Shown here: one piece after another, positions 35,095-49,500 of the stretch
How the letters are laid out: each line of letters begins with the position of its first letter
Numbering within the stretch: position 1 is the first letter of the stretch
Assembly (NCBI GenBank): GCA_949825065.1
Contig: OX463859.1
Coordinates: forward strand, 29,033,847-29,097,846
Length of the DNA stretch: 64,000 nucleotides
Direction: 5' to 3'
Source of the DNA: Odontocerum albicorne
Lineage: Eukaryota; Arthropoda; Insecta; Trichoptera; Odontoceridae
Notes under the pieces: model-generated
The model's input: the letters and a program-made list of their open reading frames with translations, nothing else
Told to the model about the DNA's origin: nothing
Databases searched by the model: none
Position numbers and translations under genes: made by a program

Positions 35095-35340
35095 ATGTTA
35101 CAATAAGGAAATAATCCGGATGCGAGAGAGAGGACTGAGGATCACATGACCGAAAATATATATATGACTGAACGAAGAGAAGCTAGGAAAAAAGGAAATC
35201 CAAGAGTTACGTGAAGGAAGCATATTAGTCAACTATTGAAAGAGAGTAAGGTGAAAACTATGGACGGGGCTATGAATGTCTGTAAGGACCGAAATGTATA
35301 GTGCTTGATCCTCTCTGCCTAAGGGTTTGTTTGATGGGAT
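35095..35340 (+). mobile_element. Non-LTR RT C-terminal fragment
   Basis: Reads EDHMTENIYMTERREARKKG, then ISQLLKESKVKTMDGAM and VCKDRN, with stops. Same protein region as 30350-30715 on the other strand. Confidence 0.6.
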
Positions 35341-35889
35341 ATAACGAAAGTAGGTGTAACAATTAACAAGTATTTGGTAATTGTTTTCACATATCCTTGA
35401 TTGAACTTTTCAGGTAGTATATAATATAATTTATAACAAAAATATTTTAATTGTTCGAACTTGCAATGTACAATAACTTCAAAAAATCGGTATTGCATTA
35501 TTTTTCTCTCAAACAGTTTTATTAGCTGACATATTTTAATGACAATGATGTTTCAACATTTTGATCGTATAATCTTCATAAATACATACATTTTTGGCAT
35601 ATGGCTATAAATTGTAACCATGGCAACCATTTTCAAAACAAATAAAATTTAAATTCCATACCTTTTCACTGTGAAAATAATTCATCATTTCTAATCGAGG
35701 TGGGAAATTTAGTTTGTGGAGAAGCAACTAAGTGAACAAATGTTTTTAAATGATTTAATTAATATTTTTAATAATTTTTATCTTTGAGTGATTGAGTCCA
35801 ATACATTAGCTGTCTACAAGTATGAAATTATATTTTATTATCAACATTTGACATTTGTTTTATTGACTTAACGAAATTTAAAAGAATCT

Positions 35890-36420
35890 TATTCATCGTG
35901 TGTTCAATGCTAAGTGTCGTGGTCCACTACTGTTTCGAATTCGGCACATCACGTCTCCATTCCACCCGGCTCTGGATCATGTTGAATGCAACGCTTAAAG
36001 AAGATCCTGCCAACTCCTTTATTTGATCTGTCGATCTCATAGAACACCTTTCTCTTGATCGCCTTTCCTCAAATGTCCCCATAATCATCAGCTTCTCTCG
36101 ACTTTTATATTTTTTTTCTAACATTATGCTCAACGTACGTTATGATTCTTTTGTCGTGTTGTCGAAATTCTTACGGTAATTTTTTAATTTTTGAATGATA
36201 GAGACGTTGGTGTGCTTTGTGGTCCATGAGATACGAAGCGTCTTCGTCCAACACTACATTTCGAAGGCATCTATCATTTCTGTTTCCTTCCTTCTCATCG
36301 TTTATGTATCCATTACATACAGTGCTATGGATAATACTAGATACCTAACCAGAAGGATTTTGTATAGACTCAGCATAGACCGGTTAGTCTATATCTTTGT
36401 CAAACTTATCATAGCTTCTT
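35890..36420 (-). mobile_element. Non-LTR RT C-terminal fragment
   Basis: Minus strand. The frame 36133-35927 reads KYKSREKLMIMGTFEERRSR and TDQIKELAGSSLSVAFNMIQ, the post-RT pattern of RTE/endonuclease-RT elements. Upstream parts are frame-broken. Confidence 0.65.
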
Positions 36421-36431
36421 TTGCCATTTCA

Positions 36432-36605
36432 TTTCAGTGAGGTGCATTACCACGCGGTAATGGACTGGACTTCTGTGCGGAAGGTCGTCGGTTCGAACCT
36501 CGTGCTGTGCTACTCCCCTCGAATGACACAGGCACTTATTCCGACTAGTGTTCGAGGGTATAAGGATAACTATGACTTCGGTCATATATATTCTTTAAAA
36601 AAAAT
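36432..36605 (+). mobile_element. tRNA-derived SINE (family S2), copy 1
   Basis: tRNA-like head with B-box GGTTCGAACC near 36490 and A-box-like GCATTACCACGCGGTAATGG. The body has GTTCGAGGGTATAAGGATA and ends ATGACTTCGGTCATAT plus an A-rich tail. Copies at 39798-39962 and, reversed, 52640-52790. Confidence 0.8.
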
Positions 36606-36748
36606 CTTCAAATTTCCGTTTCACATTCTTCATTCATCATAATAAGAGCACATAGGGTAGACAAACTTGTTGACCTCTTCGTAATCCCTTAGAGAGTAAT
36701 TTCTTATGTCTAGAAAAAAAATAAACAAAGTTTTTTTCGTTTGTATTT

Positions 36749-37135
36749 CAATTAAACCAGTAGATAACCCTTATTATAATATAACCAATTTGAATTGAAC
36801 CGGTAGATAGTCCTTATTCTAACACCATCAATTTGAATTTAACCTGTAGATAACCCTTATTCGAATACTATCAATTTCAATTGAACCGGTAGATAATCCT
36901 TATTCTAATATTATCAATTTGAATTAAACCGGTAGATAGCCCTTGTTCTAACACTATCAATTTGAATTTAATCTGTAGATAACCCTTCTTCGAATACAAT
37001 CAACTTCAATTAAACCGGTAGATAACCTTTATTCCAACACCATCAATTTGAATTAAACCAGTAGATAATCCTTATTCAAATACTATCAATTTGAATTATA
37101 CTGTTAGATAACCCTTATTATAATACTATCAATTC
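36749..37135. repeat. 43-bp minisatellite, 9 copies
   Basis: Unit AACCGGTAGATAACCCTTAT plus TCTAATACTATCAATTTGAATTA. It ends about 190 bases before the IFT46 start codon. Confidence 0.93.
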
Positions 37136-37328
37136 TGTGTCATTATTCAAAAAAAAAATTGTTGTAAATATTATGTGAAAATTTGTGTTTTATACATTAT
37201 TCCACTATTATTGAAAGAAATATATATGTTTATTAATTCTCTTCCGGTCTAGGTATATGAACCAAAGGAAAATGAAGCAAAAAATAAAACATTGCCTTTG
37301 AAGATATTCCTTTTGAATTGAGCAAGTC

Positions 37329-37532
37329 ATGTTCGATGAATCTGTCGAGGTTTTGGACGCGGCAGAAGTGAAAAGTTCCAGTAATTCTGATCAAGACGAG
37401 GTCGTGGAGATAATGGCGAAAAGCAACAAACCTCTTATGAAACACGAGAAGACGATGGACATGTACGATATGAGTGATTCGGACTCCCCAGAGCCTGAGA
37501 GATTTATCAATGATTTACCTTCTCAAAGAAAG
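37329..37532 (+). CDS. IFT46: IFT46 exon 1
   Basis: Starts MFDESVEVLDAAEV. Acidic, Ser-rich segment with MYDMSDSDSPEPERF. Donor GTGAAT. Phase 0. Confidence 0.88.
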
Positions 37533-40500
37533 GTGAATTTAATTTATTTTCTTTCATTATTTGATTTAATTTTTATCTTCTTCATCCCAGTGTCATGTCA
37601 GGTCCCCCCAACGTTGAATATCACCTGAGAGTAGGTATCTTTGTCCCCGGCAGTCCGAAAAAGATCCCCGACGCTCCTTATACCAGTCCAATCACGTATA
37701 TTGCGGAGCCAGGAGATTTGCCTCGTGCCATAACCTCTTCGACCTTTTTTGCCTTGGATGATCAGGTGCAGTAATTTGTACTCTGCTCCTCTAAGTACAT
37801 GACGTAAATAGGACACCTTTCGGATTTTAATATTAGTCAGTAACTCTACTCGTATCAACTTTGGCTCTTTGAAGAACCCTTGTGTTGCTAACCATATCCG
37901 TTCAGGGTATCCGTAGCATTCTCCGGTGTATCCACATTTCGAATGCTTCCTGTCGGTTCATACAACCAACTTTGAGGGTCCATGATTCCACTCTATGCAA
38001 TAACACTGACCAAACGTAGCATTTATCGAAGTTTTAAGTTTAGATTATCATTGCAGAATACTGTATAATTATTATAATAATAAATTTTTATAATGCTGCT
38101 AAATTTTGATGGAATACACCACTATGAAAAAAGCTCTTGGCTAAGGTGTTCTAAAAAGACAGAGTTAAATTAAGACGGAAGCAACATCTATTCCTACTAT
38201 TTTGGAATACATATGGTTTTATGTTCTTGATAACCATTTAAGATATAGAAATATTCATTTGTTTAGAATAACTTCCTAAATGCTCTTCCTTTGTTTCACG
38301 GGCTGTCACTTGTAAATAAGGCCACGGATATTAACATCTTCAACATTTCAGAAAATGTTATTAAATAAAGTATTTAGAGCTTTCTTAGTAATGGGAGTTA
38401 GCTGTTTTGGCAAAACAATTGTCATTTTATTATAATTATCAGAGTTGCAGTTTCAATGTTTATTATTTGTGTCAAGATTTCAAACTTAAAGCTTTGAAAA
38501 TATTATTATATTATATTGGACCTTTTTTGTTAGTTCCATTTCAGGCCCCTCTACACCTTGGGCCCTTTGCCTGAGAATTTATTACATCTGTATAGTTGAT
38601 GCACTGGCTATAAAGAAACGATTTTGAGGGGATGTAACTCACTAAATGCACTTTATGAAAATAACTTATCATTTTAGTCTCCAGAGAAGTCTCAAAATAT
38701 CACGCGCATGACTGAAAGGAGACCCCAGCTTTCCCAGCAAGTATCGAGAGAGAGGAGTGAAGGCAAACAGTCAAATAAGATCACCGATTCTTCAGACAAC
38801 TCAGGTATTACTTATAAAATTTTATTGCTCAAGATACACATTAAAGACAATATTGTAGATCGTTCAGCCAGAAGAGTAATTTTGCAATAGTGTGAGTAAC
38901 AGTGCGTTTACAAAAACTTGTCACTTGACATTTTTAATGAAGTGAAAAAGCAAAAAAGTATCAAAATAAAATTTTATATTCAAACATTGAAATGAATACA
39001 CGTTTTGTAAATAAAAAATGCTGTCAGCTTAAATTGTAATAATCATAAAAATAAAATGAAAGTAAGTTTATTTCACATATTACTTATTTAGGTATGACAG
39101 ATTCTAGGAAATATTAAATAACAATAATAAAATTTTTCAAGATTAAAAATAAATATAAGTACAAGTATTATAAAGTAAAAATGTTCGTCAGCTTTAATTA
39201 GATTGCACATAAAAATACAATTATTATTGTATGTAAGATTATATAACATATTAATGTATCATAATTACAATGCCAAATAATAGTGGATGGAGTGATACTA
39301 AATTCTAGGAAACTTTAAGTTATAACAAAGTACATTCTAAGCTTTCGAAAAAAATTGAATTATACATTACATTAGACAAAACTCGCACTCCTAATTTCGA
39401 CATGGTAGTGTTTTTCTAACTACCGAGTATTTTAATAACAATTCAAACGTGCGCTCTGCGCGAACCAATCGTGTGGCATTCTAAAACCAATACCACTACA
39501 TAAGTTGTGTAATAGAGAGAGTGTTCCTCACACTATTGCAAAATGACTTCTGTCTGAACGATCTATGATATACCTTCTTCTTGGTATAAATCTTGGATCT
39601 ATTCCTGGAAGGCTGAGTACCAGTTGTCTTTAAGGCTGCCTCTCTGGTATTCGATGACCTATTTTATGTTGATCTCGTGTGTTCCTATGTATGGAATTCT
39701 ATCCCTGCTCATCCTATCCACATTGTTACGCTAGTACGACATTTTCTACCTGCTCAATCGAACTATATCATCTACGCAGCAGGTTTATTGGGTGTTGAGG
39801 CGCATGGCCGCGCGGTAAAGCACTGGACATCCTTTCGAAAGGTCGCCGGATCGAACCCCACGCTGTGCTATTCCTTTCGAACAACACATACATTTTCGGC
39901 CTAGTATTCGGGGGTGTAAGGATACCTATGACTTCGGTCATATCTACTCGTATTATTAAAAAAAAAAGAAAAACATGCCAGTAAAATATTACATTTCTCA
40001 GAATATCATCTCGTCCTTCTTAACCTTTGTTTCCCTGTCTTACCTACCCTAACGAATTTTTCCTCCTGTTCTATTATTGATAGATATTGGTAATTTATTT
40101 GTTTTTTAAATTATATTTCAACGAATATTAAAAAATATCTGTCATGGATTAAAAAGTTTCATGCATCGAAGATGAACTGGTTGGTTGAAAAAAAACTGCT
40201 GTATAGCAATCGTCTTCTTCTTCCCAGTGTCATGTCAGGACCCCCCAACGTTGAATATCACTTGAGAGTAGACATCTTTGTCCCTGGCAGCCCGAAAAAA
40301 ATCTCCAACGCCCCTTATGCCAGTCCAATCACGTGTTATATTGCGGAGCCAGGAGATTTTCCTCCTGCCAACACCTCTTCGGCCCTCCACTTTGCCTTGG
40401 ATGATCAGGTGCAGCAACTTGCACTTTGCTCCTCCAAGCACACGACCCAAGTAGGACTCCAAGCTCCAAGCACTGTAGGACTCCAAGCACACGACCAAAG

Positions 40501-43500
40501 TGTATAGCAATAAGCTCGTAAAATATACCATGTGTACAAGAAAATTGAAAATTAAATAAATTTGGTCATCCGTCATTTTTCTAGGTCTTCCCAAATTTCT
40601 TGTACCTTCTATACAACTCGTATAGATTATTTTTGTAAAAATCACTCATTTTTTCGACCTGGCCAAACCATCTCGACGCTTCTTTCTTCACCTTAATCAC
40701 TGGAATTTTTTTTGCCCAATATTTATCCATAATGGTACCAAACATGCCACTGTGCTCCGATTGTCTTACCCTGATGTGCCATTGTATCGAGTGCCATGGA
40801 ATGGATAGTGAGTTTGCGGTGTGCAACAGTTCACTCTCTTTAAATAAACTCCACAGCACAGAATGGATTTCCAACCGTACTAAACCTTCCAACGCAAAGT
40901 CGCTGACTTTGTGTACGGTGCCTGAGGACCAGGCGCAGGTGGCTCAAGATCGTGGGATCTGAAGAGTTATCTATTTTCGAACTGATGTCGCCTCAACACC
41001 TTGACGTAAAGGAGCAAATCGACTGAGGCAACACTGAACGACATGATGCATGTGACATGTTTCCTAGTGTTGCCTGTCCCTAGGTGTGCGACTATATGCC
41101 ACAAATTTTAACAATGTCGCATGCGGATTTCGACTCCCCGAGTCGTATGCGCTTTGTCGTCAATACGTGTAGCATGCGTCTTAAACAATTCCACGGAAGC
41201 AACGTCAGTTTGGTACATTATGTCTTTACAAACAATCGAGGTCGTCGCATATTTGGTAATAGTTTTGAATTGAAAAAAAAAAAAAAAAGCTACGGTGCTG
41301 GAGAAGAGAATTATACGTTGGTAGTCAAGAAGCTCAGAATGATGAAAAGCTGAACACAAATTGTGATTTTTTTTCCACATCGATTACAGTGCAATCGTAT
41401 TTACTTGCTAACTGCTTCAGTTTATAATTTTTTATCTTGTTGTCTTTATAATCACCTATTTTATTATTCCATAACTCCGGTGAATTATGATAATCTTCAA
41501 TAAACAAGGTAGTTTTAGCAATATTCAACTCCATGTCGCACGCTACAAGCCGCACCGATCCGCTGACTTTCGGATAACGGCGACATTGTTCGACATGTCA
41601 AAACATGTCGAGAGGGGACGCATGCGTCCCGGCAACAACAATCAACATGTAGTGTAGTATACTACAAAGATACTTGCTTCGTGTCGCTTCGTGTTCCTTC
41701 GATTGAAAAGCTGTGTATAGCATGCGTCAATGCCGCATGCTACATGTTGCCTCGGTGGAATTGCGCCTTAAGATACATATTATGTTAGCGTGCTGCGAAT
41801 ATGCGTCTGCGTGACCAGGAAACTTAGCGGGATCTACATGGCTGTGATGTCTGCGAAGGGGATGTGCATCTAGGATCGGACTGTTCTCTCGCAGAAGATC
41901 ACACAATTGTTGTGGATGAGCAGCATAAGATTGACGACGGAATGGCGAGGGTATCCTTGACTATGAGGCACAGCAAGGACTACGACGACATCTGTACATC
42001 TACAGACCGATTGGCTATGATGTAGTGACGTCAAAGTTTTACTGCTTTTTATGATAGCACTGGCAACTTGCTAGTCTGAAGAAATCTTCTATTCTTCTTC
42101 TTCCTGGCACTGTCCCAACTCATTGCCTAGGTAGGCTGTTGGGGTCGGCTCTTCTCGTTCTCAGGCTGTATATTTTGGAGCATTGAGTCATCCAGGAATT
42201 CTTTGGTCTTCCTCTTGACGGCTGTCGAGGAAGATCCACAGACATTGCCTGATTTACAGTATGGTCTGGTGGTCTCCGTCTTATGTGCCCGTACCATCTC
42301 AGCTGTCGCTCTTCCCGCTTACTGTTTATGTCAGTGACCCCCAGGCTACCACGAATGTGTGAGCTCTTAATTTTATCTTTCAGTGATACTCCTGCCGACC
42401 AACTAAGCCTGAAGTAATCTGATGAAATTAAAAATGAGTGATTTTATTCCAGATTCAGACAGTAATGATCTGGATGAGATAGGGGTGGGGCGTAGCAGAG
42501 CGCGGGGTCGGAGCACCGTGGTGATACCCACAGAAGGGGCGTACGACCCGCAGCAGTACTCGGATCTGGATGTTTCTCCGGATATGGCCGAAGTATTTCA
42601 GCATATTCTGAGGTACCCCCATTTATACTAACTACCAATAAGACCCAAAAGTTTCCGGCGTGAACAACTGAACAAATTAGAGCGTGTATGTCCATATACC
42701 ATGCCAGCCATGCCCATCACATGATTAGGTATTGTAACAGTTAAAATTTGATACCTCTACCTTGTGTCATGTCAGGTCACCCCAACGTTGAATATCACCT
42801 GAGAGTAGACATCTTTGTCCCCGACAGCCCGAAAAAGATCTCCAACGCCCCTTATGCAAGTTCAATCAGGTATATTGCGGAGTCAGAAAACTTGCCTCCT
42901 GCCAACACCTCTTCGGCCTTCTATTTTGCCTTGGATGATGCAGTAATTTGTACTTTGCTCCTCTAAGTACGTGACTCAAGTAGGACACCTTTCGGATTTT
43001 AATATTAGTCAGCAGCTCTCTATCAACTTTGGCTCTTTGAAGAACCCTTGTGTAACTGACCATATCCGTCCAGGGTATCCGTAGCATTCTCCGGTGCATC
43101 CACATTTCGAATGCTTCCAGTCGGTTCATACTTACCAACCTTTAGTTATATGTCAACTAAAATCAGTGAAAGACGTGATGTTTCGTTATATTTTGAAATG
43201 TCACTATAAATTTATTCCGTCTTAGGGATGCGCTATCAAAAAAGTTTGGAGACCACTGTTCTAATAGAACTTCGTTGCATTGCAAATCAATAAATTTTAG
43301 TCGAATATTCATTGGAGAAAAATCAACATTTTTGGAAAAAGGCCGAGTGATAAAATGCTTTCAATGTCTCGAAATTTTCATTTCAAAAACTCAAAAATTG
43401 ACCCGCGAGCCGTAGTTGGGCCATTCTTGAACAAGACCATGGAAGTCTTGCGAATTAAGCCAGAGTAATCTAATAATTGATTATAAAGGGTCTTTCAAAT

Positions 43501-46500
43501 TTAGCGGTTTTTTTAATTCATTTTTTTTTAATTCTTGTATAAAATACACAATTTGCTTTGATTTCAATTTTTTTTCTTGCTCATTGAAGTATAATATATG
43601 AAATATAAAACATAAAAAAACAATATCCGCCAAATGTCCACCTCTTACAGCTCCACAGATGTCCACTCTTTTGTCAAAAATTTCGATGACATTTTGGCAT
43701 AATTGCGGTTCTAACTCACCAATAATGCGAATAATTGATTGGGAGTCATCCTTATAGACTTAGCTTTTCACGTACCCCCAGAGAATATAGTCCAACGGTG
43801 TCAGATCACATGATCTTGGTGGTCAATTAACATCACCGTTTCCGGAGATTACAATACATAAAATAATTCTCAATTTGAACGAGTTGTTGTATTGTATACG
43901 ACTCCATTTTTATAAATGTCATACATTACACTTCTCAAATATTACAAGATGCAGGCAAGTTCACGACGCCATCTGTGTTTTATCCAAGAATTAAAAAAAA
44001 AACCGCTCAATTTGAAAGACCCTTTATAACTTTTTTTCTTCAGTTTTGATATCAATTAAAATGTTGTCTCAGGTATGCTCCGCAGAAGATAGACATAGAC
44101 TTCAAACTGAAGCCTTTTTTGCCGGACTACATCCCCGCGGTGGGGGATATCGACGCCTTTATCAAGGTAGCCACCCCTCAGTGCAACGTGCGCGGTGAAA
44201 AGTTACTGCAGAAGACACAGGATAAGATTGCCGAGCTTGGTAAGTTAAGAAATGTTAACGCTTTAAAGCCCAGAAAAAAATTTGAAAATTATTTTTTATT
44301 TAGATAATCACGCAAATTGGTTTGGTACATATTTTTGTGCTGATTTACAGCTCTTTCGATCTTATAAATCGATAAGAAAGTTTCGTCTTGTACATATTCA
44401 ATGCTAGTAAAGTAGCTTTTAAGGCCCTCAATATGCCTCATAGCATCTTCTTTTGTTGGAATTGGATGGATTAAGTTTACCTCTTCTTCACCAGATAATT
44501 CTTCGTCGGATAAGTTTTCATGGATGTGACTGTCCACTATATCATCGATATCCATAACTTCAGATGTCATCACAATTAGAGTAGGAACATCCGTCTGCTT
44601 CCAATCTTCAGCGGTCTCCAAATCAACACTTCGAGATTCCTCGCAAACTGATCTATATACCACTGAGGGCCTTTTCTTGAAACCATCTATCCAGCCATTT
44701 GATGTAGTAAATCCTTAGATATTTAATCGAGACGCAATGTGCAGGGCCTTATCTCAAATGAATGGACCGTTGACTGGCATATTGCTGGAACGTGAGCTGT
44801 CAAACCATTCTTTAAGGATTTCTTCCATTTCATCGTATTTTGAAGATCGTATGTAACATACATGCGTTTTTTCGCCATGGGACCACATTGCATCGCACTT
44901 TTTTTCAATCGATTTGTGATTTTTTACTATCGTAGCCAAAGTTGTAATGGGTATCCCCAAATCACGCGCGAGCGAAACACGTGAACCAACGTGTTTATTC
45001 ATTTTTTAAAGAATTTTCCTTTTCTCTTGAATCGGTAATGTTTTTCTTCGCTAAGACATTATTTGAAGGGATTCAACGAAAAATTAAAAGAAATGAAAAA
45101 AATGTAAATTGACACACGAAATACACGACAATTGACAATTAAAATTGTATGTACACGTCCGACACGTTTAAAACACAATCACAGATTGACCTGCCTATAC
45201 AGTCTGCCTCCCTCTGATTCGCTAAATTTCTCACCAATTGCATCGTATTACACGACTCGTGTAACCTTGACCATGAGCGCTGCAGGTGCACACGTGTCTA
45301 TAAATAGAAACAAAATATTTCTGCTTCCTAATATTCATTTCAAATATTTTAAATCGTCGCGCATTTAATTAAATGTGTTTATAAATTGATTTGCATTTTA
45401 AATATTTCAAACGTAAATTGCGGGAAATAAAAACGTAAAAGCGGGTACTAAATGTACTAAAATAAAACGGGATTGTAAAAATTGAACGCAAATAGCGGGA
45501 AAACGTGAATTCCGGGTACGTAAAAACGGGGTTTCACTGTACTTTAATAATTTATTTTAGTGTAGTGAATTTGCACACATTTTGCTTTGTGGAGAGCTAT
45601 ATCACATTCATTACACATGTACCGGGTCTCGCTTTTCTTCTTTTGCTTAGCACACACCTTGCAAGTTCGGCAAGGTTTTCCTTTTTCGTAATTTGATGGA
45701 ATGTATGTTTAGAAACATTCTTTAACAACCTGTTTGGAGGGTCCTGCTAATTCATTATTCAATTTGGTCCCGGAGACTGTAGTTGGTCTCCAGATTCATA
45801 TGTCAAAATCTTTAAGATTTAACACTTTATTGCTCACTAATGACGTGACGTAAGAATCTTCATAATAAACCAATTCATGCTGTACGCCACTGGTACAAAG
45901 AACTGTAACAATAGGTGGATGACTGCTGCTCGATGCTCGGAGAATTCAGCTCACGTTGAAAAGTGGTAGATCGGTGAAAGGTAGAAGAGATTCCTCTCAG
46001 GCAGGTAGTAGATGGTCTCAAGTAAAACACAGTAGGCAGAGTGAACTGAAAATTATTTATTTTTGGTTTTGGCGGTTCTTATGTGCAGCTAATCGCTCAT
46101 CGCAAGCGCCTGTTTTCGCCTGTGCATGTCGTCACACCTCGTGTAATATCACAATTTTCGCCAGTTTTGCGCATGCAGAGGCCGGCCGACTTGCGATACT
46201 GTCTCGCGATGACCGCGCACAAGGTACATTTCCGTTACGGTCGCGACACAGCGCGGATCCCAACAATCATAAAATTATTAAATATAACAAAAATACACAT
46301 ACAAATATTTCACAAAATCAGTAATTTATATATGTAAACCTGAAAACAAACGTCAATGTTTTAGGTGACGTCCGTACGTCCGATACACATGCATATTTTC
46401 ATTATTTAGGATATCTATTGTCCATGCTAGAAATCAGTATGATAAATCAGGAGACTATCGTTTAAGGACTGAATTGTTAGCAAAAATATTTGCAAGATGC

Positions 46501-49500
46501 CAGTAAACTATCGTTTAAAGATTGAATTGTTTACCAAAATATTTACTAGATTGAGTAATACCAAATTGTGCAAAGAGCACGTATATAGTATAATATATTC
46601 ACATGTTTATCAATCCCTCAGTATTTATTTATTTAAAATATTTATCTTATAAAGTCACACCGTTACCTTCTGCCACTCCCCCATATTCGTAATGTATTAT
46701 AATGTAAAATATCCATATTTGTGCATATATTTCTATTATTTCTCTCCATATTTGTGCATATATCTCTATTATTTCTCTCCATATTTGTACATATATCTCT
46801 ATTATTTCTCTCCATATTTGTGCATATATCTCTATTATTTCTCTCCATTTTGTGCATATATCTATTATTTCTCTCCATATTTGTGCATATATCTCTATAG
46901 AAATATACACGCGTGTGACATAAAAATATAAGTATATTAATATTTAATATGTATGTATTAGTGTACTTAATATAATATATATTAAATTATAAAAAACCTG
47001 TACGAACCAAGAAGCTGTCATTAAATTGGAAAATAACAAATCGAAAGGCATACCAATTCAACGTGGAGTCTGACAAGGTTGTATTTTGTCACCTATATTA
47101 TTCAATCTGTACTCTGAAGTATTCGAAATGTGAATGCACCGGAGAATGCTACGGATACCCTGGACGGATATGGTCAGAAACACAAGGGTTCTTCAAAGAG
47201 CCAAAGTTGATAGAGAGTTGCTGACTAATATTAAAATCTGAAAGGTGTCCTATTTGGGTCATGTACTTAAAGGAGTAAAGTACAAATTACTGCACCTGAT
47301 CATCCAACGCAAAATAGAGAGTCGAAGAGGTGTTGGCAGAAGGCAAATCTCCTGGCTCCGCAATATATCATACGTGATTGGACTGGTATAAGGAGCGTCG
47401 GGGATCTTTTTCAGTCTGCCGGGGACAAAGATGCCTACTCTCAAGTGATATTCAACGTTGGGGGGACCTGACATGATACTGAGAAGAAAAAGAAGAATGT
47501 CTTTAAAAATAACTCACGTCCGTCTCACAATGTCCGCTGAAGGAGTAAGGTGTATTAAAGTCGGATCGATACTCCGACCAAAAAAATCATCAACTAGTGT
47601 GGAGGATACTGATGCGTTATCTTTGTTAATTTTAAGTTTTATTGTGTTATGTAAGAGACATTTAAGTGTTATTTATTGTGTTATGTAAGAGACATTTGAG
47701 TGTTATTTTCTGTGTTATGTAAGATACATTTGAGTGTTATTTATTGTGTTATGTAAGAGACATTTGAGTGTTATTTATTATGTTATGTAAGAGATATTTG
47801 AGTATTCTTTATTGTGTTATGTAAGATACATTTCAGTGTTATTTATTGTGTTATGTAAGAGACATTTGAGTGTTATTTATTGTGTTGATAAGTAAATAAA
47901 TATAGGAGCGATCTGGATGGAGGCATACGGATGGATCTGGATGGAGCCGTGATGTGATATCCTTGTGATGATGATGGAGCTTATATAGGGATGATCGTGA
48001 TAATTGTATACATTTCATACTTCTCAGGTCTGGTTGTTTTGGATGAGCCTGCACCGAACCAGAGCGATCCAGCCTTGCTTCATCTACAGCTAAGGGCGGC
48101 TTCTAAGTCAAACTCGGACAAGCAGACTATGGTGCGTAATATCCATTTACATGCTTCTACCACTCGTGTAACTTGGTCAGTTATGGCAGCGCTGATGCTC
48201 CTGAAAATGATCTATAATATGTGTACAGTACCCGGCGGTAAGTAATACACATCGGGTTTAAGAAGGAGACTGTCGACCATAATCGGCTAACTTCGGCTTT
48301 GTAGAGCATCGTCTCTGTCATTCATACACGTGTTCCGTCGTGATTTGTCAGTTTTTTCAAGCGTTCTAGGGACAAAGACGACGCTCTATAAATCCAAAGT
48401 TAGCCGATTATGGCCGAAAGTCTCTTTCTTAAGCCCGATGTGATTACTTACCGCTGGGTGCTGTAACTAATTATTCCGCTATTGTAAACAAAAAAACAGT
48501 AACTGCATGTCAAAGTATAATGCGGTATCATTTTAACTGCTTCAATGAATTTATTTATTTATATCGTACCCTAAACACAAAATTAATATTTGTTAAGTTG
48601 AAGTAAAAGTGTGATATGTTCTTGGTGATTCTATGCTAGATAAAACGCTATTTGTATGCTAGATAAAACGCTGATTGTATGCTAGATGAAACGCTAATTA
48701 TATCCTAGATAAAACATGGATTGTATGATATGTTGGACCAAATGCTGATTGTATACTGGACAGAACGCTGATCGTATGCTGGAAAAGGCGTTGATTGTAC
48801 GTTGGACAAAACGTTAATTGTATTCTGGACAAAACGCTGATTGTATGATGAATAAAACACTCATTGTGTGCTGGACAAAACACTGATCGTATACTGAATA
48901 CAACGCTGATTGTATTCTGAATAAAACGCTGATTGTATGCTGAATAAAACGCTGATTTTACGCTGAATAAAACGCTGATTGAATGCTGTACAAAACAAAA
49001 ATGTACAAAACCATTTAAATGGAAATATGCCTCATCGTTCATCATTAATTTGCAGCGGAATTCAGGGCGTAAGAATTATTCGAGACGTAATGGTATATCG
49101 TAGGTATTAAGTTGTTACCCCCGACTGGATCTTACAAATAAAGGAATGCAAATCAGTAAAAAAATATCGCTGTGGCGTGCGTCGAAAGAGCTGTAATTGA
49201 ATAGCGCGTTTTCTGGTCAACGTTTCTGGTTGTTCTTCAACACTCTCCGTTCCGCGTACAATATTGATGTTAGATTCACTGAATTGTGATCTTCCTGTTC
49301 GTCTTGCATTTGCCATACATCCCTGTTGTTCAAAAATTTGAAACAAATTTCAATTTGTTGGCGCTGTAAGAGCTGTTGCTATGTTGGCGCTGTAGTAGCT
49401 GTTGCTATGTTGGCGCTGTAGGAGCTGTTGCTTTGTTGGTCCTGTAGGAGCTGTTGCTATGTTGGCGCTGTAGTAGCTGTTGCTATGTTGGCGCTGTTTC

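Larger units (their letters stand above)
33837..37328. other. Intergenic region between two divergent genes
   Basis: Any promoters of the RDH-like gene (leftward) and IFT46 (rightward) should lie here. I see no convincing TATA or initiator element. The span holds a MITE, non-LTR fragments, a SINE and a 43-bp minisatellite. 34500-35090 and 35350-35890 are featureless. Confidence 0.6.
44270..45539 (-). mobile_element. pogo/Tigger element, internally deleted
   Basis: The minus strand begins at 45539 with the pogo-type end CAGTGAAACCCCGTTTTTAC next to TA. The frame 45002-44754 encodes the CENP-B-like HTH (GSRVSLARDLGIPITTLATI). 44663-44289 continues with GWIDGFKKRPSVVY, then jumps over the DDE domain to the acidic C-terminus (DIVDSHIHENLSDEELSGEE, then a PIPTKEDAM..IEGLKSYF region). 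The far end is not seen, so the element is truncated close to IFT46 exon 4. Confidence 0.85.

Noticed and set aside
36421..36642. 73-aa frame beginning MPFHFSEVHYHAV
   Set aside because: It runs through a tRNA-derived SINE.
40235..40645. 136-aa minus frame as a host gene
   Set aside because: It is the N1 retroelement C-terminus joined to unrelated upstream intron sequence.
45956..46324. 122-aa frame in IFT46 intron 4
   Set aside because: No recognisable domain, no splice sites, and it overlaps another frame of similar length.
46647..46931. Overlapping 71-87-aa frames on both strands
   Set aside because: The 33-bp period is a multiple of three, so any stop-free unit stays open in several frames.
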